Positions 39,701 to 46,842 of a stretch of 64,000 nt of DNA are shown piece by piece (the first letter of the stretch is position 1; each line of letters opens with the position of its first letter). This DNA comes from Norana najaformis (taxonomy: Eukaryota > Annelida > Clitellata > Crassiclitellata > Hormogastridae), in assembly GCA_964023275.1 (NCBI GenBank), contig OZ029925.1, positions 10,307,184-10,371,183 of the forward strand. Direction: 5' to 3'. Below the pieces are notes generated by a model. It worked only from the letters and a program-made list of their open reading frames with translations. It was not told where the DNA came from and searched no databases. Made by a program: the position numbers and the translations under genes.

Positions 39701-42700
39701 GGTAGAAATATATCAGTAATTTTAAAAGTGGATGATAATTTTAGGTAATCACTTTTAGATAATGACTTTTTAAATTGAATATTTTTATAGGGAAATTTTT
39801 TAATATTTTAAGATTGAATTACTTTTGGGTGTTGAGCGAATTTTGAGGTGAATGTTATTTACAGGCTTCTGTAAAGTACAACATAATAACTTACCAGAAG
39901 GAACAGGAAATTGCTTTCTTGCTGAATGTTGACGTACAAAGATCAGAAAGCAACAACTGCAAGGAACGAAGTCTACAGATTTGTACTAGGTACAAGATTT
40001 TAAATCATAGTGCGAAACACAATGGCTAATGATCGATCTGCGTATTCGATTTTTGTCTTTGCTGTTCAACTGTTTTGTTTCTTTGTTTTAGGTTTCCATT
40101 TGTTGTTATGCATTGTGAATTGTGCAATGTGTATTTGTCATAATATATTCTGTAATTTTCTTGGCAGAACTTCTGCATGCTAGTTCAGCAAAATGTTCCT
40201 CTGGTGAAAAAAGCCCCGTTGCTCTTTTTCTCTTTTTTCGCTACTTTGCTTCTGCCTTCTAAAATCTTCACTTCTTCTCCCTCTACTTCTCCCGATTTTG
40301 TCCCTATGCTTCTACTCAGCCAAACTATTCTAATTTGTTGATTTCTATAGCGCCCCTACCATAATGGCCAAGACATGAATCGATGGTTGTTTCAATTGAA
40401 ACTGTAGTCAAAATCTTTAAATCAATACATTGGAGAAGCCTGGTCGAATTCCTAGTAGCCAGGTCGATAGGCTAAGAAATTACTTGGTTCTCATAATATT
40501 CATGTGCTGTGGCCTGTTGTAAAAGTAATAAAAGGGTCACGGACACATCTATGTAGTTTATTATATAAGTCTTTATTATTTGCACTCTTTAGACAAAAAT
40601 GGCATGGAAATGTACCTCTGCATACTTTAATGGTGGCATCAAGTTATATCAAATTGTTTTCATTTGTTTTCAAAGTTACAATGGTGTGGATAATGCATCC
40701 AACATGGCAGTTGTTGCTGTCAAGATGGTTTCAGGATGGATTCCGGACAAATATTCCATCAAGAAGGTATTATTTCTTTATGACCAGTTTAACATAACAA
40801 GAGTTGTTTTTGTCAGTACTGCAGAAAAAATACTGATGTTACCTGTGTTGGTTACTGTGCATGTTACGACTTATCTTACTCATACAATTTTTTTGCAGTT
40901 CTTAAAGAAAATCTTTCAAATCACCTATAAATTCTATTAGAAAGATCAGTATGGCGACTTTGCCTGTGAATAAGCTGGTACCGGCGAATTAGCTTTCGTT
41001 GGGCGCTGTATAAATCTTGGGCTTACGATTACGGTAACAGCAACACTCCATATTTAGAAACTTACATAACAGCAATATTATCATATCACATCATCAATTT
41101 AATGAGTTGCAGCAGACAATGCATTGTGATGTTTATTTCTATTATATGTTTACATAAAATTCTCTTTTACAGTCGACTTATAGTTCGGGCTAGTGAATTG
41201 TTTTTTACTCATTATAAATTTTTCTTGTGATGCTAAACTGGTATTACAAATTCAAACATGCATTAACTCCAAGTAGTTCAGAACTGTTCGGCTAGAGCTA
41301 TAACTGACACGTCCAAATGCAAGTATATGACCTCTGTACTTGAATCTTTGCACTGGCCTCCTGTTTAGAAAATGACTTCTTCCAAATTTTGGCTTAAAAT
41401 TTATAAAACCACAACATTTAAAATCCGTTCTCAATCCCTAGACCTAACGTTATTCAACTAGGTTATTAGATTTGTCTTTCTCTGGTTGTGCAAACACTAA
41501 AACTGTTCATGGTGAACGAGCATTTTCGTTTTCTGGACCTATTTTTGGAATAGAATTCTCCTCCTGCATTTTGTTCGTCCTGCTCAGTCTCGTGTCATTT
41601 CGGTCTCCAGAATTAGCTCTTCAGTTGGTGTATCCACTACAGGCTTCTCTGTTTAATGGGATTGACTCTCGCGATAGTGACCTGACTACGGGTTGACGTG
41701 GTGCACCATCATGTGATTCTTTATGCATTAGACACAGGTGATATAGAAGTTGCTCATTATAATAACAATGCATCTAGTCATGGTGTTTCAAACAAATACT
41801 AACATGTCTTCTTAAATACCAGACATTTTCCTAAAATAATAAAAGTAATAATGTATGTTTTAATCTGCAGGTAGGTTTAAATGATACAAATCCATATCCA
41901 TTATTGTCCTACATTTATCTTATTATTATTATTATTATTTTTATTAATATTATTATTGCTATTATTATTATTATTAGTAGTAGTAATAGTAGTAGTAGTA
42001 ATGGCAGTAGTACTATTACTATTATTGTCTTTGTTATTTATATTATCATTATTATTATTACTATTATTATTATTACTATTACTACTATTATTATTACTAT
42101 TATTATTGTTATTTATATTATTATTGTTATCATTGCTATTATTATTACTTTTATTACCAACTTGCCTATTTATTGGGTGCTGTCACATCCTTTAAGAAGC
42201 AGGCGAGGGTAAATCAGTACAGCTGATGACAAAGCATCATTTGAAGCTACTAAACAGCTATGCAATAAGAAAGTAAATAAAAAGGAACAGGAATAATTAG
42301 TACTGGATTTGCCCAAATCTATGTAAGAATTTTATTTGTTTCAGCTAACAAATTATGTTGGTTTGAGGCTGAAAAGATTCGAAATTGACAAGAGCGTTGT
42401 GCATTTGTACTTTGAAGAGGTGAGTAAAACAGAATGTTTCAGTATTAGACATAGTATGGGCTTATTTAGCATATTTTGATTTCCTCCTTTTGCTTAACCA
42501 TCTTCATATCTGTATTGTTGAATAAAATATGTGTATGTAGAGATTTGGGACGCACGTGATGATAATGCTGCCGGTGCTGCACTGAGTTGCTGTGTTTATC
42601 AGTAAGCAAGTCACCTTTATTTATAAACACCCAAACTTGACAATAACATGGCTTGACAGTTCAGCAATCACATACAGCACTTTTGCAAAGCAAAGTATTA

Positions 42701-45700
42701 GGATATACAGCTACCAATTATTTGTTTACTTATTGGGTGATTACAATGTTTAATGGTAAATGTTTTAGAGAATTAATGCAGAATAATGCCTGGTGATTTA
42801 ATCTTTGTGGAAGCAATACATCCACCACTCCCGTTGATAACATGTCTCCAACATTTCTTGTAGCTTGGCAAAACTGAGAAATGCTTTTCATTTCTTGTGC
42901 TCCAAAGCATTATAGTTACAAAGACAAAACCAGTTCTCGTCCACGTCTACGATTACTACAAACCAAGTCAGTATGAACAGCAAAAGTCTACAATAATCTC
43001 TGTTGACTTACATGACCCTGCATATTTGTGTAAATGTCAAATAACATCACCATTTGATAGTGGACAAGGTTTATGTGACAGTTGAGTAATACTGGAGTTG
43101 GTTGTGTTAAAACATAACACATGGTTGTTTGTTTTTTGTACTTGGCCTACAGCACGAAGTATGTGGCTCGAGCCGACCCTGAGATGGTTATTGTGTATAG
43201 ACGTTGAGCAAGTGCTTGAAACATAATTGCACAGTGTCCATGAATTGATACTTTTGCATTAGGTAGTGGTGCTTAACAATATGTTTGACTTGTTGCTGTG
43301 GCTAAGTAGGCTCTCAAAAGCATCCTCCACGTATGTGTTTTCTCTTTCATTTTGCAGTACTCACTTGTTTTCTTAGTAATTATAATGAAAATTTTCTGCA
43401 TTTCAGAGTGTTCAGTTCTGCCTTTTTGTGGTCTTTGAGCACTGAGCTGAAATATCCCTACTCGAGGGACTGGAATCACTCGCATTCTTGCTTTCATAAG
43501 CTGTAGGGTTGAATTCTTCAATGCTAATTTAAGCCAAAATCAACTGACACGACTTTGTAGGTGCTGCACTGAGCCAGTGAATAATTTGGCACGTATAAAA
43601 GCAAAGATCAAATGATCAAACTTGGAAATATCCACTGAAGTTTGCAACCTCCAGAACCAGTGTTCCAGCCATCCAAACAAAACCATAATTATAAAGTTGC
43701 ATTGCGAGCATAGAGATGTCACTTTGTCATAGCTTCTTGCTATTTAAGGGACTTGCATCACCCTGTCTATGGCATTTCACTTGCCGTCTGCTGCCGAGCA
43801 TAAATGGATTCAGTTCTGCTGTTGTGATCCTCAGCCAAGGTTTTCAGTTTACTTAACATTACATTGCCAATTGGCTTTCGATGAATTCTGTAGACTGCGT
43901 TGACTAGCTAGCGTGTGAGACAGAGGTACCATCAGATACGGTACACTCAACCGTCATTGGATATCGAGGATAACCGTGTCTTATTAAGTGCCTAATTCAG
44001 CTGTTGTTGTATATTTATTTCCCAATTTCTGTGATTAGGTTTGTCTGCTTATGATGATTATTCCATCACAACTACCTGTGGAACAAAACAAGAGATTACC
44101 AAAGAAGGACATGATCCTTTAGAATCGAAAAACATCACCCAAAGTAGATTACTAAAAGTAAGACCTCCTAGAATAAGAAACACAGCTGACTGAATTTTTG
44201 TCTGTTGTATAAGAGTTGAAAGGACGTGAGATTAAGTAGTACACTAAGATTCATAATGTTATACTGGCATAATGAAAATTTGTAACGTTTATGCATGTAT
44301 GTGTGTATGCAAGAGATTTTCAATTCATTATTCTTTGCCATTACATGTACATTGATAACAAAATGAAGGATGTTAACTGATAAGTGGACAAATCAGTCAT
44401 TTGTGCTGTATTTAGTTAAGCGTTTTACTAAAGAATGGCATGACCTGCCTTGCTTTTTAGAAGCCTTCACACACAAAATGTCCAACCTGTGCCTGGCACA
44501 ACTTGACTGAGGTAAAAGGAAAATTCTGCAGCACACCTCACGGTCAGTAGCTAAAACCGAGAAAAATGGTGAGAGGATTTGTGATAAAACTTCCTATAAA
44601 AAGTTTTGTTTTTCAATATATCATATAATAGTTTAATGGAGAGATTATTGGGAAAACATTACTATAGTTGTATTGGCTATATTTTATGTGGAAAGCTGTG
44701 ATGATTGAGTGGTAATATACCAAAAGGAACTTAGTTACTGACTTCATGAGTGTTAAGTAATTTATTTTCAATTTATTTCAATTTTCAATTGTTTATTGAA
44801 TCACCAATAACCAACAATCTAAACATTTACAACAGTTTCGCCTAGAATAATACAACTGCTGGTGTCAAAGGGCAATTCAGAAGGGACAAATGTCCCGCTA
44901 TAGTATGGATTACCCTCTCACATAATTGATATACAGGCGGTAAATGCAATACGGCATGTAAGCCCAAAATTGATTCAAAGTCAAGTTTAATTTTATATAA
45001 GATAAATCCGAACAGTGCAGTGCAAAGTGTAACAGTGATACATCATGTGGACAATTTAGATCTGAGAGAACAATAAGTGGCGTTTCAAGTGTGCCTTAAA
45101 GAGACCGAGGCCAGGAAGTTGAGTGAGGTCAGATGGAAGAGTATTCCATAATTTAGGACCAGAGCATTTTACAAAGAACTTCATTACATTAGTACGAGTT
45201 TCATGACAACGGTAATGGCTGGAGGACCTAGTGCTGTGGCTGTGTATCGATGTACCTTGCCGGAAGAAGTTATCAAAGGTCGCAGTCCTGGAACATTGGG
45301 TGGTCAAGTTATTGAGTACAGTAAGGTTGATCTGTTGACTGCTGTAATACCTTTAAGACTTCTGAATGTATTTACAGCATATGAAGCGGTGGTTGTCAAT
45401 CGAACAACGTTGAATGTGCTGAAAGAGATGCATTCCAATTTTGAAATTAACAAGAACGTCAGCTACAGTTTGGCACATAACTGTGCCAATAAATGTGCTG
45501 TGCTTAAAGAAGGTACGTGAAAGCCTGAGTTTATGTGTAAATTTTTAAAATATATGTATGATGTATGTTTATTCGTATAGCGCCGTTAAAGAACCTCTCA
45601 AAGGTGCTGAACGTTTCTGTGACTTAGTGTTCTCATTGCCTACAGGATGTTACAATTCTGTAAGAATGACTAGTTCATCATCATTACTCATGTCCTTGTC

Positions 45701-45984
45701 TAGTCATCCCATTTACTTACGGTTTCTCTTACTTTAGTGGTTATTTTCTACATTAACCGTAATTAATTAACGTAGGTGTATCTATACCTCTTAAGTATTC
45801 CATGATCTGTGCTGTGATTTCCGTATGATGTTGGTCGTTATTCAACGAGGAAGTGCCATCTGCTTTTCCACTACCTTATCTTCATGCTCAAGCTGCTTTG
45901 AGACGGCGCTACGGCCAGTGCTTTGATTGCATGCTCGGGCACTGCTATTAGATCACCCTATAATCCGAAATAGTAGGGTAAATA

Positions 45985-46055
<71 letters not shown>

Positions 46056-46391
46056 TTACTGCTGCTGCTGCTGCTACAAAGACTGGCCAATCCGAAACAA
46101 TATTACATAAACATTTTTTTAATCCTAAGGGATTCTTTCTACCTCGGACAGAAAAAGTAATTATATGTTGTAAAATAATTACCTTATAGGGTCATGTTAT
46201 TGTTGCACGGACTGTTCTAATCCTAATTTTTTTAACTTGACAAAGGTGCACAATTGGTGTTCATGCTGTCAAAGCCAATCAAGACGAGCAAGGAACATGT
46301 GTCACTCGAGTTAGACACCAACGTTGCAGTTGTGGAAAAATCCAAAATCGGTTTGGTTTCTGCAGCACAGAACATGACCGTCTGTCCATAG
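9697..46391 (+). CDS. Copy B: complete A2M-like thioester protein with NTR-like tail, 1648 aa
   Basis: 38 exons join in phase: 9697-9779, 11460-11623, 14004-14198, 14855-14910, 15863-15935, 16731-16844, 18256-18340, 18936-19038, 20737-20848, 21213-21331, 21721-21915, 24368-24574, 25291-25363, 26285-26439, 26950-27102, 27569-27674, 28354-28481, 29628-29769, 31542-31680, 32052-32280, 33052-33198, 33713-33811, 34157-34208, 34450-34524, 35548-35724, 36012-36220, 36567-36683, 37521-37686, 38467-38651, 39325-39537, 39865-39989, 40676-40766, 42345-42419, 42864-42966, 44039-44157, 44461-44542, 45378-45512, 46246-46391. Total 4947 nt including the stop. Order: signal peptide, MG domains (about 28-630), bait (about 724-790), CUB/thioester region (GCGEQ at 1021-1025), receptor-binding domain (about 1360-1505), six-Cys NTR-like tail (about 1535-1648). 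Many N-glycosylation sequons fit a secreted protein. The likely role is protease trapping and/or covalent tagging in innate immunity. Human A2M is 1474 aa and C3 is 1663 aa. Confidence 0.93.
9780..11459. other. Intron 1 of copy B
   Basis: Apart from the stem-loop at 10858-10904 I see no element or coding exon here. The whole intron aligns to intron 1 of copy C (50449-52082) with small indels. Confidence 0.6.
10858..10904. repeat. Stem-loop sequence in intron 1, copy B
   Basis: 11-bp perfect arms AGACTCCAGTG (10858-10868) and CACTGGAGTCT (10894-10904) enclose a 25-base loop. Both arms are conserved in copy C at 51481-51491 and 51517-51527. Confidence 0.7.
11624..14003. other. Intron 2 of copy B
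   Basis: Mostly shared with copy C intron 2, which carries two extra LINE fragments. The stretch 13250-13440 contains a degenerate tandem motif (CCCAAAATGAGTA), and 13445-13550 holds AAT/ACT microsatellite. No coding exon is recognised. Confidence 0.55.
14004..14198 (+). CDS. Copy B exon 3: MG1/MG2 junction with GC donor
   Basis: The exon encodes [10 protein letters not shown] to [14 protein letters not shown], the hallmark A2M/TEP segment (TDKxIYKPG). It ends CTAG and the next bases are GCAAGT, a GC donor. The next exon resumes as VRIRILTL, giving an uninterrupted A2M-like sequence. Copy C has the identical GC donor at 55245. Confidence 0.88.
15360..15540 (-). mobile_element. LINE reverse-transcriptase C-terminal fragment in intron 4
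   Basis: The reverse strand matches the coding part of the family at 52872-53306 (P[12 protein letters not shown] here against PPVTSSLKFGNRS there). A matching fragment sits in copy C intron 4 (about 56100-56240), so it was inserted before the duplication. Confidence 0.55.
15712..15800. repeat. (CATA)n-rich microsatellite
   Basis: Imperfect ACAT/GCAT tetranucleotide tract just before exon 5. A shorter version lies at 56415-56460 in copy C. Open frames across it are low-complexity artefacts. Confidence 0.85.
15863..15935 (+). CDS. Copy B exon 5: MG2 segment
   Basis: The exon encodes [17 protein letters not shown] and so on, matching human A2M LVYIQDPKGNRIAQW. The donor is a weak G|GTGGGC. 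It is chosen over GTTATC at 15959 because only phase 1 joins exon 6 and gives a gap-free fit to A2M ([14 protein letters not shown]). The same donor serves copy C (56526-56598). Confidence 0.82.
16970..17205. repeat. 27-bp degenerate minisatellite, intron 6 of copy B
   Basis: The unit is roughly GTTAGARTACACCTCTGTCT plus AGCTTTT, repeated about eight times with decay. The matching array is in copy C intron 6 at about 57620-57860. Confidence 0.8.
17470..18235. other. Segment of intron 6 present in B, absent in C
   Basis: Copy C jumps directly from CATTAAGAT to TTTCATCAAATCTTTG (about 58118-58145), while copy B has about 750 extra bases. It starts near a TATAGCGCC LINE-tail-like motif (17528). 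Whether this is an insertion in B or a deletion in C is open. Confidence 0.5.
19386..20680. other. Extra sequence in intron 8 of copy B
   Basis: Copy C intron 8 is 429 bases; copy B intron 8 is 1698. The extra material lies on both sides of a shared GAGACGAGCTGCATG anchor (about 19752) and includes a CATA tract at 20035-20105. No coding similarity is seen. Confidence 0.5.
20737..20848 (+). CDS. Copy B exon 9: fast-diverging MG segment
   Basis: The exon encodes GCAEFSVSS to KVKEHGTG, between the SICxxxxYR and GLPYxGQV segments of A2M. It equals copy C exon 9 in length (112 nt) but differs at 15 of 37 residues, while only two codons differ synonymously. Neighbouring exons differ far less. Confidence 0.87.
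21721..21915 (+). CDS. Copy B exon 11: MG segment
   Basis: The exon encodes [16 protein letters not shown] through [11 protein letters not shown]. The acceptor is placed at GGGTCAG|GTG so that the junction reads [13 protein letters not shown], like A2M GIPFFGQVRLVDG. An acceptor six bases upstream (after GATAG) would add two residues (GQ) in frame. Confidence 0.85.
21955..23895 (-). mobile_element. 5'-truncated CR1/L2-like LINE in intron 11 of copy B
   Basis: Read on the minus strand it shows [36 protein letters not shown], then [13 protein letters not shown], the catalytic YADD (22854-22865), [23 protein letters not shown], and a C-terminal WNELPLSLR to SEQFVL before a stop near 21970. The pieces lie in three reading frames, so at least two frameshifts break it. 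No endonuclease domain is seen. The 3' end carries AGAAGCGCTATATAAG. It is absent from copy C, so it inserted after duplication, but the readable frames suggest a moderate age. Confidence 0.88.
24368..24574 (+). CDS. Copy B exon 12: MG5-type segment
   Basis: The exon encodes [30 protein letters not shown] and LTFYFQ, matching human A2M LVFSPSKSFVHLEPM and LSFYYLI. Copy C exon 12 (61547-61750) is one codon shorter and highly substituted in its first 20 residues. The start lies just after the spot where the LINE expanded intron 11. Confidence 0.87.
26285..26439 (+). CDS. Copy B exon 14: MG6 start with GC donor
   Basis: The exon encodes [18 protein letters not shown] and AENCFHNQ, as in A2M LLIYAVLPTGDVIGDS and VENCLANK. 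It ends CCAG followed by GCAAGT, a GC donor. Exon 15 continues VAMGFSDQQ. Copy C is cut by the window end seven bases into this exon (63994-64000). Confidence 0.88.
28354..28481 (+). CDS. Copy B exon 17: basic segment before the bait
   Basis: The only frame that fits both neighbours reads [20 protein letters not shown], then [10 protein letters not shown] to KKAFV, ending at a strong GTGAGT donor. It corresponds to the A2M region just before SFLEDMGL. The acceptor GGTCAG|CA is one of three nearby AGs; the other two hit stops. The Arg/Lys cluster is unusual but lacks a clear furin site (RxK/RR). No anaphylatoxin Cys pattern is present. Confidence 0.72.
28920..29195. repeat. Possible LINE-like 3' end with GAT tail
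   Basis: A region in intron 17 ends in GAAGAGCAGATGATGATGATGA, like the GAT-repeat tails of RTE-type elements. I cannot read a convincing reverse-transcriptase frame, so this is tentative. Confidence 0.3.
29628..29769 (+). CDS. Copy B exon 18: MG6 end and bait region
   Basis: [17 protein letters not shown] matches human A2M EDMGLKAFTNSKIRKPKMC and marks the entry to the bait. It is followed by [21 protein letters not shown] and ARPG. Two exact-length 18-bp repeats (29724-29741 and 29742-29759) plus a partial third encode the ARRTM units. Arg pairs make this a probable target for trypsin-like proteases. Confidence 0.87.
31140..31290. repeat. ATT/ACT compound microsatellite
   Basis: An ATT run grades into ACT/CCACTACTA units in intron 18 of copy B. 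Open frames on both strands here (poly-Leu, poly-Thr, Ser-Gly) are artefacts of this tract. Confidence 0.92.
31294..31358. repeat. Two adjacent inverted repeats
   Basis: TACACTGTA (31294-31302) pairs with TACAGTGTA (31307-31315). TATTTATACACAGTAC (31324-31339) pairs perfectly with 31343-31358 across a 3-base loop. Together they could form two hairpins immediately after the ACT microsatellite. Confidence 0.85.
31542..31680 (+). CDS. Copy B exon 19: bait end and MG7 start
   Basis: It opens [19 protein letters not shown], continuing the bait, then reaches [16 protein letters not shown], matching A2M KYFPETWIWDLVVVNSAG. The Met/Pro/Ala-rich bait half contrasts with the Arg-rich half in exon 18. 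Confidence 0.87.
32052..32280 (+). CDS. Copy B exon 20: MG7
   Basis: [33 protein letters not shown] and [10 protein letters not shown] match the most conserved A2M stretch (VPDTITEWKAGAFC, AFQPFFVELTMPYSVIRGE, VLNYLPKCIR). Confidence 0.93.
33052..33198 (+). CDS. Copy B exon 21: MG7/CUB
   Basis: [13 protein letters not shown] to [13 protein letters not shown] matches A2M VTPKSLGNVNFTV. The acceptor TTGCTGAAG|GTT has a poor pyrimidine tract and is chosen because CLK|VTLYV keeps phase 0 and the family alignment. Confidence 0.83.
34930..35200. repeat. 29-bp tandem repeats followed by inverted repeats
   Basis: In intron 24, three good 29-bp units and decayed flanking ones carry CACTCAGGCGCTCGAAAAG plus a TACTGTAAA-like end. 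Then a unit of about 39 bases containing ACGTTCGAAAACATGAATG occurs twice (about 35088 and 35158), with CAACAATAAAACTTAAGTAC and its reverse complement forming an inverted repeat. Confidence 0.75.
35360..35500 (-). mobile_element. Decayed LINE 3' fragment, intron 24
   Basis: The minus strand resembles the tail of the family at 52872-53306: CACTCAGTCAAA, GTGGGTCAAGATCCAAAGGC. Short and degraded. Confidence 0.45.
35548..35724 (+). CDS. Copy B exon 25: thioester motif GCGEQ
   Basis: The exon encodes [20 protein letters not shown], then CGEQNM, then [10 protein letters not shown]. Cys1022 and Gln1025 (35607-35609 and 35616-35618) would form the intramolecular thioester, as in A2M, C3 and insect TEPs. 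The motif is intact, so covalent coupling is possible. Confidence 0.95.
36012..36220 (+). CDS. Copy B exon 26: thioester domain with GC donor
   Basis: [35 protein letters not shown] and ENGCFPQ match A2M YQRQLNYKHYDGSYSTFGE, WLTAFVLKTFAQAR and DNGCF. It ends CCTCAG followed by GCAAGC, a third GC donor. The next exon restores phase 0 and homology. Confidence 0.9.
36567..36683 (+). CDS. Copy B exon 27: catalytic-His exon
   Basis: [12 protein letters not shown] then [16 protein letters not shown]. His1136 (codon 36582-36584) aligns with the C3 catalytic His in VIHQEMIGG, where human A2M has Asn (LLNNAIKGG). It lies 114 residues after the thioester Cys (116 in C3). In C3 this His speeds reaction with hydroxyl groups. 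Confidence 0.9.
37880..38180 (+). mobile_element. LINE 3' end in intron 28
   Basis: [20 protein letters not shown] is a typical reverse-transcriptase C-terminus of the CR1/L2 type. It is followed by TAAAGCACCCTAGAAG and TGCTATATAAATTG, similar to the TATAGCGC tails elsewhere, then a stretch with TCGTAATCGTAAT. Confidence 0.6.
40345..41040. repeat. LINE-tail fragments flanking exon 32
   Basis: A TATAGCGCCCC stretch at about 40348 lies in intron 31. A fragment of about 70 bases at 40965-41035 (GCCTGTGAATAAG, CGTTGGGCGCTGTATAAATC, TTACGATTACGG) lies in intron 32. The latter matches the 3' tail of the family at 3020-3300 and 52872-53306. Confidence 0.5.
41240..41660 (+). mobile_element. Degraded LINE reverse-transcriptase remnant, intron 32 of copy B
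   Basis: Fragments [10 protein letters not shown] and [12 protein letters not shown] recall the reverse-transcriptase C-terminus of L2/CR1 elements (LHWLPV, GERAFSxxGP). Several stops and frame changes break it. It is absent from copy A at this place. Confidence 0.65.
41921..42158. repeat. ATT/AGT compound microsatellite
   Basis: About 240 bases of ATT, AGT and ACT units just upstream of exon 33. The flanking TTGCCTATTTATTGGGTGC is shared with copy A. Confidence 0.92.
44039..44157 (+). CDS. Copy B exon 35: end of receptor-binding domain and linker
   Basis: [14 protein letters not shown] ends the A2M-type core (compare EYNAPC in human A2M), followed by a hydrophilic linker with a KNITQ sequon. 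The donor is GTAAGA at 44158. In copy A the linker has changed and uses a different donor position. Confidence 0.75.
44461..44542 (+). CDS. Copy B exon 36: first NTR-like exon
   Basis: [30 protein letters not shown] at 44512 would end the exon in phase 0 and break the link to exon 37. GTCAGT at 44543 gives phase 1 and produces FCSTPHAYEAVVV. FCxxxxA followed by beta-strand-like residues is typical of the start of NTR modules. Confidence 0.75.
44762..45305 (-). mobile_element. LINE 3' fragment in intron 36 of copy B
   Basis: The minus strand keeps an open frame of 83 residues ending [20 protein letters not shown] and HLKRHLLF, a CR1/L2-type reverse-transcriptase C-terminus. It then has a 3' UTR and a tail with TTGAAATAAATTGAAAAT-like repeats. 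Copy A lacks it, so it inserted after duplication. Confidence 0.78.
45378..46391 (+). CDS. Copy B exons 37-38: NTR-like core and stop
   Basis: Exon 37 (45378-45512) encodes [17 protein letters not shown], then [14 protein letters not shown] and VLKEG. Exon 38 (46246-46391) encodes [14 protein letters not shown], then VAVVEKS, then MTVCP and TAG. Complement C3 also ends just after a Cys (FGCPN). The intervening intron contains LINE-tail-like TATAGCGCC sequence and the (ACT)n tract. Confidence 0.8.
45984..46077. repeat. (ACT)n and (GCT)n microsatellite
   Basis: ACT run of about 75 bases grading into GCT units in intron 37 of copy B. The poly-Leu open frame here is an artefact. Confidence 0.93.
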
Positions 46392-46836
46392 AGGCTACTC
46401 TCGCCCGAACGATATCTGATGATGAGGTGGTCTGCTGAACATAAGGGACTTTGTGTTACTTCTGTTACTTCTGCATTCACTGATACATGTATATGATATT
46501 ATTTGAGTAAGAGGACGTTACAGAATTCTCTAGACTGAATGATCCGCAATGAATATAAATGGCTAAGTCTAATACACTAGTCAAAGTAATTCTCTGTGTT
46601 GATATTTTAATTGATTTTCCAAGTATTTGGAAAACTTGTTTTTTCTATGAACATTAAGCTTTGCTGCATGAATTAAGACCACTTCAGAAGTGGACTGTTA
46701 TTGATGAACATCATCACTGTATTACTGTATTTATCAAGGTCAGTGAATGCTGCGAAACTAACCAAAACTTTTTACACATAACTATAATAATAACTTGTAG
46801 TATTGACAACTTTAATAATGACAGTAGTAATACTTT

Positions 46837-46842
46837 AATAAA
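46837..46842 (+). terminator. Poly(A) signal AATAAA, copy B
   Basis: Same ACTTTAATAAAATATATGAC context as copy A, 446 bases after the stop. Confidence 0.6.

Noticed and set aside
41881-42212. Poly-Leu/poly-Ile open frames in copy B intron 32
   Set aside because: Microsatellite artefact.
45203-45377. Upstream extension of the exon 37 frame
   Set aside because: Copy A differs here by indels that shift the frame, and much of it is the antisense of a LINE fragment. The acceptor at 45377 fits both copies.
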